A stretch of 15,186 nucleotides of DNA from DATFHX01 sp035247945 (GCA_035247945.1 DATFHX010000002.1:1-15186); one strand, 5' to 3'; shown: positions 1 to 7,557, counted from the first letter of the stretch. A program made the numbers and translations. The notes: generated by a model from the letters alone, not told the origin.

Positions 1-900
1 CGTTGTATCTGTACTTGCAATCACGGCGCCTCGATTGTCGATCTGGGACTTCATAATCATAATGCTACGAATAAAGAGCTCCTGATGGTCCTCAGGGATC
101 TGATCTGCAATCTTCAATGCTGGAGTGAGCCACTCCTTCCACCAATTGGCAGTGGCGTGGAGGCGTTTAATAATGCCATCATCTCGGATCTGCTTATGAA
201 CATAGAGCGCTTCTCGAAGTGATGAACCAGCTGCAATCCAGTAGTGGACACGCTGTGAGCTGTGCGCACCAATCGTCATCTTAAAGCGAAGTACCGAGTC
301 GACGCGGCCATGTTCTACGTTGCCGCCACCGAGCTCCCCGTCATCAGCGTCACGGTAGGTACCTTCGTGGCCTTCGATACCAAAGAGGCCGATACTGTGC
401 TGGTCAAATGGCTGCCCTCCTGTCATGGCGGAGATAATAAAGGCACGTCGCCCCCGATAATGAAGGATTGCCTCACTATCCGGGAGATACTGAGCCGTAT
501 CGGTATTGCTGCGCGCATCGCCAATCGCAAACGACTGGTGAAGGAAGAGTCGGATTCCCCGTTCCTCAGGACGAAGATTGACGACATGGATATTACGCAT
601 GAAGGCGCTAATACTACTATCAACAACGTCATCAAACTCGATGAGTATGCCCATCTGCGCATTCTTAGCTACCGTATGGCCGATTAATGCGTGGACTGGA
701 TATCGGAATGATATTTCCCAGCCATGCTCATCGAGCCAGCTTATCTGTCCATTAATCCATACGCCAACCCTATGGCGTGTCGATTGGCCAGATGAGTGAT
801 TCTCAAGTCCGACGTACGGATAATAGAAATCGTGGACAAGTCCATACTTATTAATTCCTACATGAAGCTCACCGTTACTCAGGACTATAGGTCTAGCCAT
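1..900 (-). CDS. Glycoside hydrolase family 15 (glucoamylase-like), 3' end outside window
   Basis: The reading frame is open for 300 codons from the ATG at 898-900 to the window edge, so the C-terminal part is missing. The N-terminus (MARPIVLSNGELHVGINKYG, then VHDFYYPYVGLENH) is the beta-sandwich N-domain typical of bacterial and archaeal GH15 enzymes. The segment from about residue 265 (WWKEWL, then FIRSIMIMKSQIDNRGAVIAS) matches the start of the (alpha/alpha)6 catalytic barrel, where the family has LK..D..GAivAs. Both catalytic glutamates would lie beyond the edge and cannot be checked. GH15 enzymes release beta-glucose from non-reducing ends of starch, glycogen or maltodextrin; trehalase activity also occurs in the family. 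A GGAGG at 906-910 sits 5 nt before the start. The start overlaps the GH57 stop by 8 nt, which indicates co-translation as the last visible gene of the alpha-glucan operon. No signal peptide is seen, so cytoplasmic action on a storage glucan is likely. Confidence 0.88.
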   Translation of the reverse strand, partial: MARPIVLSNGELHVGINKYGLVHDFYYPYVGLENHSSGQSTRHRVGVWINGQISWLDEHGWEISFRYPVHALIGHTVAKNAQMGILIEFDDVVDSSISAFMRNIHVVNLRPEERGIRLFLHQSFAIGDARSNTDTAQYLPDSEAILHYRGRRAFIISAMTGGQPFDQHSIGLFGIEGHEGTYRDADDGELGGGNVEHGRVDSVLRFKMTIGAHSSQRVHYWIAAGSSLREALYVHKQIRDDGIIKRLHATANWWKEWLTPALKIADQIPEDHQELFIRSIMIMKSQIDNRGAVIASTDTT

Positions 901-2116
901 GCAGTCCTCCATGTCGTTGATGCTCTAAGAGCCGATACCGCACATCGCGGAGCGCATTCATAAAGAAGAGAAACGCATCGTATGGTGAATCATACGGACT
1001 GAAATATGCGTGAACGTCTCCATCGGTAAACCACTTCGTACACATGTAGTAGACGTGATCGGATGTCTGGAGGCGACGCCAATCGCCAATGAGGGTAATG
1101 TCGTTTGTTCGTAGAATACTCGATTCCATATCGTAGAGATGTCTCAGCGCTTCATGCTGCATGCTATTACCAAGCCAGGCGGTGAGGTCGCGTTCCGTAT
1201 CCGCCCAGGTTACTGTGTGTGGCATGCTGAGCTCACCGGCAGGCTCGTTTGCTTCAAGTGCTTCGCTGACTGTATAAAAAGTATTATCCTTCTCTTTGAG
1301 CCAGGTCCTCACGAACTGTTCGAAGAAATGGAAAATTCCTGTATCCGCCCACTGGTGCTCACCAAATGTTTCGTAGTCCATGAACAGATTAACGAGCGGT
1401 CCATTTTGCATTGAGGCATCAATCCAGCGCTCATACTTATCCGCTGTAAGTGGCCATTCCCCCCAGTGTTTGTTGCCAAAACGAAAAGCCATGTCATCAC
1501 TTAGGCGATAGTTCTTAAGAAGAAGGCCAATTTGCTTCGTTCCAGGTGGTCGGTAGACGTAGTTAGGGCTACGCCAGCCGAGGATTGGATCCCATCCTTC
1601 CGCAAGAATGCCTTTGAAACCATATTCATCCGCCCATTTTGCGAGATCATCGTTATATGCAAGCTCGGTGTTGCGGAACACACTTGTCTCGATACCGAAT
1701 ACGTCTCTAATCTTCTGGCGGTGCATATCAACTTGCCGCTCGAATTCCTCGCGGCTATAAAAGAAGGCGAGGCTGTGATAGTACGTCTCCGCAACGATTT
1801 CAACTTGTTCTGTTTCAACGAGACGTTTAAAACTTTCAAGAACATCCGGAGCCCACTTTTCAGCTTGCTCAATAAAGGTTCCTGTAATGCTCAAGGAGAC
1901 CTTAAAGTCAGAGTGTTCCTTAAGAAGCTTCTCCAGAAGCTGATTCATTGGTCGATACGACTTATCAACTACCTTCAAAAAGACCTTTTCGTTATTCCGA
2001 TCAGTGTTAGATGTATCTTGAAAATAATCATGACGCTCACCAGTATCAAAAACACTATAGTCTCTCACGCGCCAGGGTTGGTGAACGTGAAGGTATAATG
2101 TTATTCCACGAGTCAT
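893..2116 (-). CDS. Glycoside hydrolase family 57 (alpha-amylase / glucanotransferase-like)
   Basis: This 407-residue protein carries the GH57 signatures: HVHQP at residues 10-14, FRNTEL at 147-152 with E151 as the likely nucleophile, DYETFGEH at 247-254 with D247 as the likely acid/base, and SEAL near 284-287. The family retains the anomeric configuration and acts on alpha-1,4-glucans as alpha-amylase, 4-alpha-glucanotransferase or branching enzyme; the sequence alone does not decide which. The length is shorter than branching enzymes (about 520 or more) and fits the compact amylase-like group. An upstream in-frame ATG at 2179 would add 21 residues. I reject it because the ATG at 2114-2116 has GAGGAG 7 nt upstream, forms an ATGA overlap with the GT4 stop, and gives a protein starting just before the first conserved motif. 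It is the middle gene of the GT4-GH57-GH15 operon and probably remodels or degrades the glucan made by the GT4 partner. Confidence 0.92.
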   Translation of the reverse strand: MTRGITLYLHVHQPWRVRDYSVFDTGERHDYFQDTSNTDRNNEKVFLKVVDKSYRPMNQLLEKLLKEHSDFKVSLSITGTFIEQAEKWAPDVLESFKRLVETEQVEIVAETYYHSLAFFYSREEFERQVDMHRQKIRDVFGIETSVFRNTELAYNDDLAKWADEYGFKGILAEGWDPILGWRSPNYVYRPPGTKQIGLLLKNYRLSDDMAFRFGNKHWGEWPLTADKYERWIDASMQNGPLVNLFMDYETFGEHQWADTGIFHFFEQFVRTWLKEKDNTFYTVSEALEANEPAGELSMPHTVTWADTERDLTAWLGNSMQHEALRHLYDMESSILRTNDITLIGDWRRLQTSDHVYYMCTKWFTDGDVHAYFSPYDSPYDAFLFFMNALRDVRYRLLEHQRHGGLHG

Positions 2117-3336
2117 GATGTGGCTCCTCGGATCGTATGGTGGTAGAGCGCCATGCATTGTCGGGCTACGTCCTTCCATGAAATACGAGCATATTCTCGG
2201 CGAATATTCGTGCGAAGATCATGGGAAAGCGCAGGGGAAGTTGCTATTGCAATCATTTGATCAGCAAGACGATCGATATCCCAGAAATCATAGCGGAAGA
2301 TGCTATGAAGGATCTCCCCAACGCCAGACTGTCGACTTATAATCAGTGCTGCATTATGATGTGCGGCTTCAAGTGCGGTAAGGCCAAATGGCTCGCTGAC
2401 CGAGCTCATGACAAAGATGTCAGCAACATTATACGCGTCTCGCCACTGTTTGCCGCGGACGAATCCCGTAAAGAAGACCTTATCAGCAATACCAAGATCG
2501 GCACTTAAACGGATCAACTCATCCCGTTGTTCTCCATCTCCCGCAAGAAGAAAAACCAGCTTGTCGTGCTTTTCGGAGGCGCGTGCAGCCGCCTGGATGA
2601 AATGAGTCAGTCCTTTTTGAACTGTAAAGCGGGTGATTGTCGCAACAACCGTATATCCTTCATCTTTGAGTGTTTCGAGATACGAATAGGTGCGGCGGTC
2701 ATATTCATAATTTCCGAGGCTTGCAAGATCGATAGCGTTATATACCACCTCAACTTTATCGGCGGGAATGCCATAACGTGACACAATAATGTCTTTTGTA
2801 ATTTGACTGACCGCGAAAATGCGGTCGGCCATCATAAGCCCCTGATATTCAATCTCATGTACAAGAGGATTGCCGCTTGTGGCACCGGCACGGTCAAACT
2901 CCGTTGCATGCACATGAACTATGAGCGGTGCACCAGAAATCTCTTTTGCACGCATACCAGCTTCCATCGTTAGCCAGTCATGGGCATGAATAGCATCCGG
3001 CTTTTTCTTTGCTACCATACGACCGACGTATTCAGTGTATCGTTTCTGAACACCACGCATATCCCTAAGATCGTTACCATCCACCTCGTCCAGTCCTATC
3101 TGACGAAGATACTTACTGTCATAAGCACCCATAAGACCATACCGTGCGAGTGGATCAAGCTTTGTTGCTGCATGCACGTTCATAAATTCAACATTAGGAT
3201 GACTTGCTGCATACGGTACGACAAAGTCAATAGAGGCTCCTTCAAGAGCGAGCGCTTTAGACATGTGATAACATGCCACACCGAGGCCGCCACTATTGTG
3301 CGGCGGGAGCTCCCACCCGAGCATAAGTATATTCAT
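2113..3336 (-). CDS. GT4-family glycosyltransferase (glycogen/starch synthase-like)
   Basis: This 407-residue GT-B glycosyltransferase starts MNILMLGWELPPHNSGGLG, the typical N-terminus of glycogen-synthase-like GT4/GT5 enzymes; the GGLG loop (16-19) contacts the nucleotide-sugar. Other markers are HAHDWL at 117-122, RFTVQKG at 236-242 with R236 and K241 as expected phosphate-binding residues, and the EX7E motif EPFGLTALE at 315-323. The likely reaction is transfer of glucose from a nucleotide-sugar to an alpha-glucan, but acceptor and donor cannot be read from sequence. It is first in the operon with GH57 and GH15, which favours glycogen or maltodextrin metabolism over cell-wall glycosylation. 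The ATG at 3334-3336 has no good Shine-Dalgarno directly upstream. AAGGAG occurs at 3373-3378, 36 nt away, so an upstream non-ATG start cannot be excluded. The family N-terminus argues for the annotated ATG. Confidence 0.9.
   Translation of the reverse strand: MNILMLGWELPPHNSGGLGVACYHMSKALALEGASIDFVVPYAASHPNVEFMNVHAATKLDPLARYGLMGAYDSKYLRQIGLDEVDGNDLRDMRGVQKRYTEYVGRMVAKKKPDAIHAHDWLTMEAGMRAKEISGAPLIVHVHATEFDRAGATSGNPLVHEIEYQGLMMADRIFAVSQITKDIIVSRYGIPADKVEVVYNAIDLASLGNYEYDRRTYSYLETLKDEGYTVVATITRFTVQKGLTHFIQAAARASEKHDKLVFLLAGDGEQRDELIRLSADLGIADKVFFTGFVRGKQWRDAYNVADIFVMSSVSEPFGLTALEAAHHNAALIISRQSGVGEILHSIFRYDFWDIDRLADQMIAIATSPALSHDLRTNIRREYARISWKDVARQCMALYHHTIRGATS
2124..2129 (-). promoter_or_regulatory. 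Shine-Dalgarno site deciding the GH57 start
   Basis: On the minus strand this is GAGGAG, 7 nt before the ATG at 2114-2116. It lies inside the end of the GT4 coding region and supports the shorter GH57 start coupled to the GT4 stop by an ATGA overlap. Confidence 0.8.
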
Positions 3337-3395
3337 ACCAACCGCTACCGAGCATACTGAAATGCTCGAACACTCCTTATCTAGCTATTTTCTTC

Positions 3396-3425
3396 AGTAT
3401 AGCGGATATGCTTATGCTTTGGCAA
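3396..3425 (-). promoter_or_regulatory. Sigma70-like promoter of the alpha-glucan operon
   Basis: On the minus strand, -35 TTGCCA (3420-3425) and -10 TATACT (3396-3401) are separated by 18 bp in the 90-bp gap between the NDH-2 stop and the GT4 start. Transcription would begin near 3388 and give a leader of about 50 nt containing AAGGAG at 3373-3378. An 8-bp direct repeat, agctattt, flanks the promoter at 3383-3390 and 3425-3432. No terminator was seen after the upstream NDH-2 gene, so read-through into this operon is also possible. Confidence 0.6.
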
Positions 3426-3426
3426 G

Positions 3427-4617
3427 CTATTTAGAGACACCTTGTCGACATACATCACATGGCTCTTCTTCCTGCTCGTAAAGTGCGTGCCACATACTAA
3501 GCGCTTGGTTGCGAGGGAGTAGGGAACGAAGCGCAGAAAGCTCTATTCTACGCCGTAGATAGTGTCCAATTCGACCCGCAGCATAGATACCATACTTCTC
3601 AACATACGCCCAGTGATCTCCTACAGGAATATTGTCAGCATATTTATGTGGACGGTACTGAGGCGTCGTACGCCGGGTTGCCTTTCGTGCTAAATGATCT
3701 GCAATAAAGTAGGCGTCGTAGAGAGCCGTACGCGCGGTGCCTGTATGTGCGGTGTTTGCATTGTCACCAATAACATAGATATGGTTCTGCGCCCGAAGGA
3801 ATGTATCTACTTCCACACGCCCGTTTTTCGCAAGCGTAAACTGATCTGGGTGTTCAGAAAAGAATGGATGGTTCATCACGCCTGATGTCCAGACAGCCGT
3901 CTCGGTCGGAATAATTCGTCCATCTATGGCAATCGTGTCGTCGTCTAATGCCTCAACTTTGTGATTAGTCTTCACCTGAACGCCAAGCGACTCCAGTCGT
4001 TTCTGGATAATTTTACTTGCTGTTTCTGAAAGGCGCGGTACGAGTCGTGGAGCCGCTTCAACTAACGTGATATTTACTTTCGCCCGGGTGACAGCGTGAG
4101 CTTTTGCGATCTCACGCAGATAACGAGCCATAGCGCCAGCTAGCTCTACGCCAGTAAGGCCACCACCAATAACAACGTAGTTCTTATCCATATGCCGATC
4201 TTCCGCCACCTGGTCGTGAAGATGGCGCTTGAATACTTTTGCCTCATCAAGGGTCTTAATGCCATAGCTATGTGCCTGCATGCCTGTGATCCCAAAGTAT
4301 GTCGTCACAACACCGATCGCGATAACGAGCTCGTCGTAGGTGTATTGCTTTGCTTTTCCTATGACAATCCTACGATGCGAATCAATCGACATCATTCGAT
4401 CCTGTATTACCTCAATATCATGATGTGCCGCAAAAATGTCCTCAAGATTTATCCTGGAAGCCGACGTGTCGCGTCCTGTTGCTGTCGCATAAAGAGATGC
4501 ATGGTAAAGGAAGTATGGCTCATCCGAGATGAGGGTTATTTTACCAAGTTGTTTCTTACTGAGTTCGAGTGCTGTCCGGACTCCGGCGAAGCCGCCCCCT
4601 ACGATGACTGTATGCAT
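3427..4617 (-). CDS. ndh: Type II NADH:quinone oxidoreductase (NDH-2), paralogue 1
   Basis: This is a 396-residue pyridine-nucleotide-disulfide oxidoreductase of NDH-2 type. GGGFAG at 7-12 binds FAD, GGGLTGVELAG at 151-161 is the second Rossmann motif for NADH, WTSG lies at 243-246, and IGDN at 283-286 is the C-terminal FAD contact. The basic, aromatic C-terminal stretch (about 335-380) fits membrane-surface attachment. NDH-2 passes electrons from NADH to quinone without pumping protons. The tail carries CDVC (387-390), matched by CPVC in the second NDH-2 of this window. A longer reading from an ATG at 4654-4656 adds 13 residues, but that ATG lies inside the likely -10 box. The ATG at 4615-4617 starts directly at the Rossmann fold with a weak GGGAA upstream, so I chose it. 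The gene is alone, divergent from the MscS-like gene. Roles such as ferredoxin or sulfide oxidation cannot be ruled out by motif alone. Confidence 0.87.
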   Translation of the reverse strand: MHTVIVGGGFAGVRTALELSKKQLGKITLISDEPYFLYHASLYATATGRDTSASRINLEDIFAAHHDIEVIQDRMMSIDSHRRIVIGKAKQYTYDELVIAIGVVTTYFGITGMQAHSYGIKTLDEAKVFKRHLHDQVAEDRHMDKNYVVIGGGLTGVELAGAMARYLREIAKAHAVTRAKVNITLVEAAPRLVPRLSETASKIIQKRLESLGVQVKTNHKVEALDDDTIAIDGRIIPTETAVWTSGVMNHPFFSEHPDQFTLAKNGRVEVDTFLRAQNHIYVIGDNANTAHTGTARTALYDAYFIADHLARKATRRTTPQYRPHKYADNIPVGDHWAYVEKYGIYAAGRIGHYLRRRIELSALRSLLPRNQALSMWHALYEQEEEPCDVCRQGVSK

Positions 4618-4654
4618 AATTTCCCATGTGTAATTATTACGGAATGTTAGTGCC

Positions 4655-4663
4655 ATAATAGCA
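4655..4663 (-). promoter_or_regulatory. Extended -10 promoter of NDH-2 paralogue 1
   Basis: On the minus strand this reads TGC followed by TATTAT, an extended -10 element with no clear -35. Transcription would start near 4648, giving a leader of about 30 nt before the ATG at 4617 and excluding the upstream ATG at 4656 as the start. Confidence 0.45.
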
Positions 4664-4699
4664 TAGGCAGTTTAGATATTCTACCGAGAGAAACTCCTG

Positions 4700-4705
4700 T
4701 ATAAT
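4700..4705 (+). promoter_or_regulatory. -10 box of the MscS-like gene; leaderless transcript likely
   Basis: A perfect TATAAT ends 6 nt before the ATG at 4712. Since transcription normally begins about 6-8 nt after the -10 box, the first base of the start codon should be at or near the +1 site. No convincing -35 or Shine-Dalgarno is present. Confidence 0.6.
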
Positions 4706-4711
4706 AAATGC

Positions 4712-5377
4712 ATGAATGAAACTCCTTTAGTAGATCAGGGCGTTAGTGGAGTGCAAGACTTTTTCACCCAGCCAAGTATAGTCAGATCAATTCTTATCCT
4801 CATCGCTTCGATGCTTGTTGCGTATTGGTTAAGTCGATTTATAGCTATGGCAATCGTAAGCCTCGCTCGTACAGTATCGAAGCACTCGGACACAGAAACG
4901 GACGATGAAAAGTTCCTTCGTCTTCGCCGAGTTGAAACATATCTCAGTGTCTCCATTGCCGCGACGCGTCTTATTATAGCGGTCGTTGCTGGAGTTGGCG
5001 CTTGGTATCTCTTAAGTCCAAATGCCAACGCAACAACTGGGGTGGCCGCTATTGGAGTTGGAACCATTTTCGTCGTATTCGCCGGCCAGACACTCGGATC
5101 CTTGCTCCGTGATGTCGCTGCTGGAGCGACGATGATCATTGAGAAGTGGTTTAATATTGGCGATTATGTCCGTATAGAACCGTTTCCGGATGTAGCTGGC
5201 GTCATCGAACGACTTACGCTCCGATCTACGAAGATCCGTCACATTAACGGTGAGATTATCTGGGTCCACAACCAGCACATGATGGCTGTCCATGTAACAC
5301 CACGCGGCGTTCGGCGCATGGCTGTCGACATTTTCGTGAAAGACCGAGAGCGTGGAGGGCCGAAATTAATCGGGTGA
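4712..5377 (+). CDS. MscS-family mechanosensitive channel, N-terminal part (frameshifted)
   Basis: This frame gives 221 residues with three membrane segments at about 23-50, 78-101 and 107-146. The third is the glycine/alanine-rich pore helix of MscS proteins (AGQTLGSLLRDVAAG), followed by the start of the beta domain (FNIGDYVRIEPFPDVAGVIE). The frame ends early at the TGA 5375-5377, after a stretch (GPKLIG) that does not fit the family. The -1 frame continues with A-E-I-N-R-V-I from 5359 and the rest of the cytosolic domain, encoded at 5374-5679. The break lies at GGAGGG (5354-5359), where one missing G would explain it, so an assembly or sequencing indel or a recent mutation is likely. Intact, the channel would be about 322 residues and would release solutes under osmotic downshock. 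It starts a plus-strand unit with the downstream kinase. Confidence 0.85.
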   Translation: MNETPLVDQGVSGVQDFFTQPSIVRSILILIASMLVAYWLSRFIAMAIVSLARTVSKHSDTETDDEKFLRLRRVETYLSVSIAATRLIIAVVAGVGAWYLLSPNANATTGVAAIGVGTIFVVFAGQTLGSLLRDVAAGATMIIEKWFNIGDYVRIEPFPDVAGVIERLTLRSTKIRHINGEIIWVHNQHMMAVHVTPRGVRRMAVDIFVKDRERGGPKLIG

Positions 5378-5679
5378 TCAGTACTGTGCCAACAGGCCCA
5401 ACACTACTAGCTCGTCCGCTAGCTATCAAGTCCGCAGAGCAGTGGGGTGAACTTTGGAGAATTACCGTTGTTGGTGAGACGCCTCCGGGTCGAGAATGGC
5501 TTATTGAAAATTACTTTGTCGGTGCGATTAAGGAAATTGACGACGAAGATACAAAGCGGTCAGATAAGCTTATTGTGCACGAGCCAATCGCACGGTATGA
5601 CGATCCAGATGCTGCACGTAAATTCAAGCGTGCTGTACGCCTTAAGAAATCACGCAGCAGTAATAGCGAAGACATGTAA
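5374..5679 (+). CDS. MscS-family channel, C-terminal cytosolic part (frameshifted continuation)
   Basis: From a GTG at 5374 this frame gives 101 residues. Reading it backwards past the GTG yields A-E-I-N-R at 5359-5373, which continues the MscS beta domain smoothly from the upstream frame. It is therefore most likely the C-terminal vestibule half of the same protein, not a separate gene. GTG overlaps the upstream TGA as GTGA, so independent coupled translation is formally possible, with GGAGG 15 nt upstream being too far for a good ribosome site. The end is basic (about residues 84-96, with FKRAVRLKK), as expected for a cytosolic tail. The stop overlaps the next gene's ATG as TAATG. Confidence 0.75.
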   Translation: MISTVPTGPTLLARPLAIKSAEQWGELWRITVVGETPPGREWLIENYFVGAIKEIDDEDTKRSDKLIVHEPIARYDDPDAARKFKRAVRLKKSRSSNSEDM

Positions 5680-6242
5680 TGCGGCTCGTCTTCATCTATG
5701 GGCCACCGGCAGTAGGCAAGACGACGATCGGACGAATCGTCAGTCAAACGACGGGCTTCTCGTTTTTCTTTAATCATGCAACCGTACCCGCAGCACGAGC
5801 TGTGTTTCCCGACCACCATAATCCACGATTCAAAGATGCGTATAGTCAGCTTCTGAAGAGCTTTCGCCTAAGCGGGATCGCCGCAGCGGCAAGGCAGGAT
5901 GTCGATATTATCTTCACACTCGCGTACTCTGGATCGGTTGATGACGCCTTCATCAAAGAGATCGTGAATGTCGTTAAAGATCGAGGCGGGTCGGTGTATT
6001 TCGTACAGCTTCACGCAGCGGACGAAATACTTTTTAGTCGCGTCCATACGAAGGAACGGGAAGCACTTCTCAAAATTACAGATCCAACCCGTCTTGCCGC
6101 GCTCCTTAAAGAACGTGATCTACGAGCCTCCGTTCCGTATGACGATATACTTCATATCGATACTGAACACGTGGCCGCCGAGGAAGCGGCTCAGCAGATT
6201 ATTGAGACGTTTCGTCTCCCGCAATATCGCCAGCGGGAGTAG
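5679..6242 (+). CDS. Small P-loop kinase/NTPase (AAA_18/AAA_33-like), substrate unknown
   Basis: This 187-residue protein starts with a beta strand and Walker A, GPPAVGKTT at residues 8-16. An acidic patch follows in QDVDIIFT (73-80), the position of a Walker B-like strand. A lid-like arginine segment (FSRVHTKERE, 119-128) precedes the C-terminal helices. The fold resembles shikimate/gluconate-kinase-like small-molecule kinases, but no substrate signature is evident. The ATG shares a base with the stop of the MscS C-terminal frame (TAATG), so translation is probably coupled. Its 3' end overlaps the convergent zwf gene by 44 bp. Nucleotide-dependent phosphotransfer is the safe part of the call; the substrate is not. 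Confidence 0.75.
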   Translation: MRLVFIYGPPAVGKTTIGRIVSQTTGFSFFFNHATVPAARAVFPDHHNPRFKDAYSQLLKSFRLSGIAAAARQDVDIIFTLAYSGSVDDAFIKEIVNVVKDRGGSVYFVQLHAADEILFSRVHTKEREALLKITDPTRLAALLKERDLRASVPYDDILHIDTEHVAAEEAAQQIIETFRLPQYRQRE

Positions 6243-7536
6243 CTTTCTCGTAAAGAGCTGGAAGGCTGCTATTCATCTTCCAGTCATCAAGAAGAGGCTG
6301 GATAATGCGCCATGTTTCGAGTACTTCTTCGCTGCTCGCGAATAACTCATGATTCGCATTGATCGCATCGAGGAGTACCTGCTCGTATGCCTCAGGTACA
6401 GTTTCTGAGTGATCAGCCAGACTTATCTTTAAATCATGTTGCTCAAGTCGGCGATCATATCCTGGCACCTTCGTCCATATTCGAAGCATTGCTCCCGCAT
6501 CCGGCTGCAGGGCTATAATGAGCTCATTCGCCTCATGATCTTCATTTTTTCGATACACAATACGGATATAGGTTGCCTTTTCTTTGAGTGCCTTACCAGT
6601 AATGATTCTAATAGGAACGCCAAGCCACCGCTCCTCACGCGACGAGAATGTCACGTCAACGTATGTCTCCGTGAGGGAGCCAGGGTTTGTAACTTCATCC
6701 TGGTACCCGTGGTACTGGCCTCGAATAACGGGTGCCTTGGGATCAATACGAAGATTTTTTAATGCCTGCGCCCGTAGGGCGGGAACGTCATCCAGGCTGT
6801 CTGCGGCTGGAATATTCATAAGTACGAGTGCGGCAAGTTGTAGAAGGTGGCTTTGGACAAGATCGCGGAGCGCACCAGTTTGCTCGTAGAACTGTGCTCG
6901 TCCCTCTATACCGATGGCTTCACTTGCGACAATCTCAATCTTCTCTATGAAGTCGTGATTCCATGTACGCCTAAAAAGCGCATTGCTACCACGTAGCACG
7001 ATAATATTCTGCGCCATCTCTTTTGCAAGGTAGTGGTCGATGCGGTACAGCTGCTCCTCTTTAAAATGACGCTTCGTCTCTGTAATTAGCTCACGAGCAG
7101 AACTAAGATCCGTTCCAAATGGCTTCTCTAAGAGGAGTTTTGTTTTAGGGTCGTTGGCGAAGCCCGTCTCACCAAGCAGTTCAACAACAGGGCGAGAGAA
7201 CTGTGGTGGAATAGAAAGGTAGAATAGTGTCTGTGTATCTATTCCCAGTGATGCGGCAATATCACCTACGTGTGCCTTAAGCGCCTGGTAGTCATTCTGC
7301 GATGTCAGATCCATCTGGTATAGTTCGAGCGATCCTCTTAAGAACGTAGTACTCTTTTGCCCCTTAAGCACATCGTCCGCGGAAAGAGGTTGTCTCGTAA
7401 TGCCAATAACCCGTGTTTTTTTGGAGAGCGCACTAGACGCTGCAAGTTGTTCGATTGCGGGAAGTAGTTTGCGCTTGCTTAAATCACCGGTAATGCCGAC
7501 AATAACAAGGATAGTTGGTGATTGTGATGTTGCCAT
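6199..7536 (-). CDS. zwf: Glucose-6-phosphate 1-dehydrogenase
   Basis: This 445-residue enzyme oxidises glucose-6-phosphate to 6-phosphogluconolactone with NAD(P)+ at the entry of the oxidative pentose phosphate pathway. Markers are GITGDLSKRKLLPA at 14-27 (coenzyme-binding loop), R48 in GITRQP (position often used for the NADP phosphate), EKPFG at 137-141, the substrate signature RIDHYLAKE at 165-173, and GALRDLVQSHLLQ at 221-233, where H230 matches the catalytic histidine of characterised enzymes. It is somewhat shorter than the usual 480-510 residues, mainly at the C-terminus, which lacks the usual YxxGSWGP-like ending. AGGAGA lies 9 nt before the ATG. It is downstream of the ydeI-like gene by 56 bp and has its own likely promoter there. 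The 3' end overlaps the kinase gene tail-to-tail. In this window it is the natural sink for glucose-6-phosphate derived from the alpha-glucan. Confidence 0.95.
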   Translation of the reverse strand: MATSQSPTILVIVGITGDLSKRKLLPAIEQLAASSALSKKTRVIGITRQPLSADDVLKGQKSTTFLRGSLELYQMDLTSQNDYQALKAHVGDIAASLGIDTQTLFYLSIPPQFSRPVVELLGETGFANDPKTKLLLEKPFGTDLSSARELITETKRHFKEEQLYRIDHYLAKEMAQNIIVLRGSNALFRRTWNHDFIEKIEIVASEAIGIEGRAQFYEQTGALRDLVQSHLLQLAALVLMNIPAADSLDDVPALRAQALKNLRIDPKAPVIRGQYHGYQDEVTNPGSLTETYVDVTFSSREERWLGVPIRIITGKALKEKATYIRIVYRKNEDHEANELIIALQPDAGAMLRIWTKVPGYDRRLEQHDLKISLADHSETVPEAYEQVLLDAINANHELFASSEEVLETWRIIQPLLDDWKMNSSLPALYEKATPAGDIAGDETSQ

Positions 7537-7557
7537 ATGTAATAATCTCCTGTAGCT

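Noticed and set aside
262..687. Plus-strand reading frame of 141 codons
   Set aside because: It is the shadow of the GH15 gene on the minus strand; the protein resembles nothing and has no ribosome site.
2114..2179. Upstream ATG giving GH57 an extra 21 residues
   Set aside because: The ATG at 2116 has GAGGAG at proper spacing, forms an ATGA overlap with the GT4 stop and begins right at the family's first strand.
4618..4656. Longer start for NDH-2 paralogue 1
   Set aside because: The ATG at 4656 overlaps the extended -10 box and the extension has no counterpart in the family, whereas the ATG at 4617 begins at the FAD-binding fold.
5371..5379. TGA at the MscS break read as glycine (alternative genetic code)
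   Set aside because: Reading through TGA in the same frame gives unrelated residues and soon another stop, while the -1 frame restores the domain. Other genes end cleanly in TGA.
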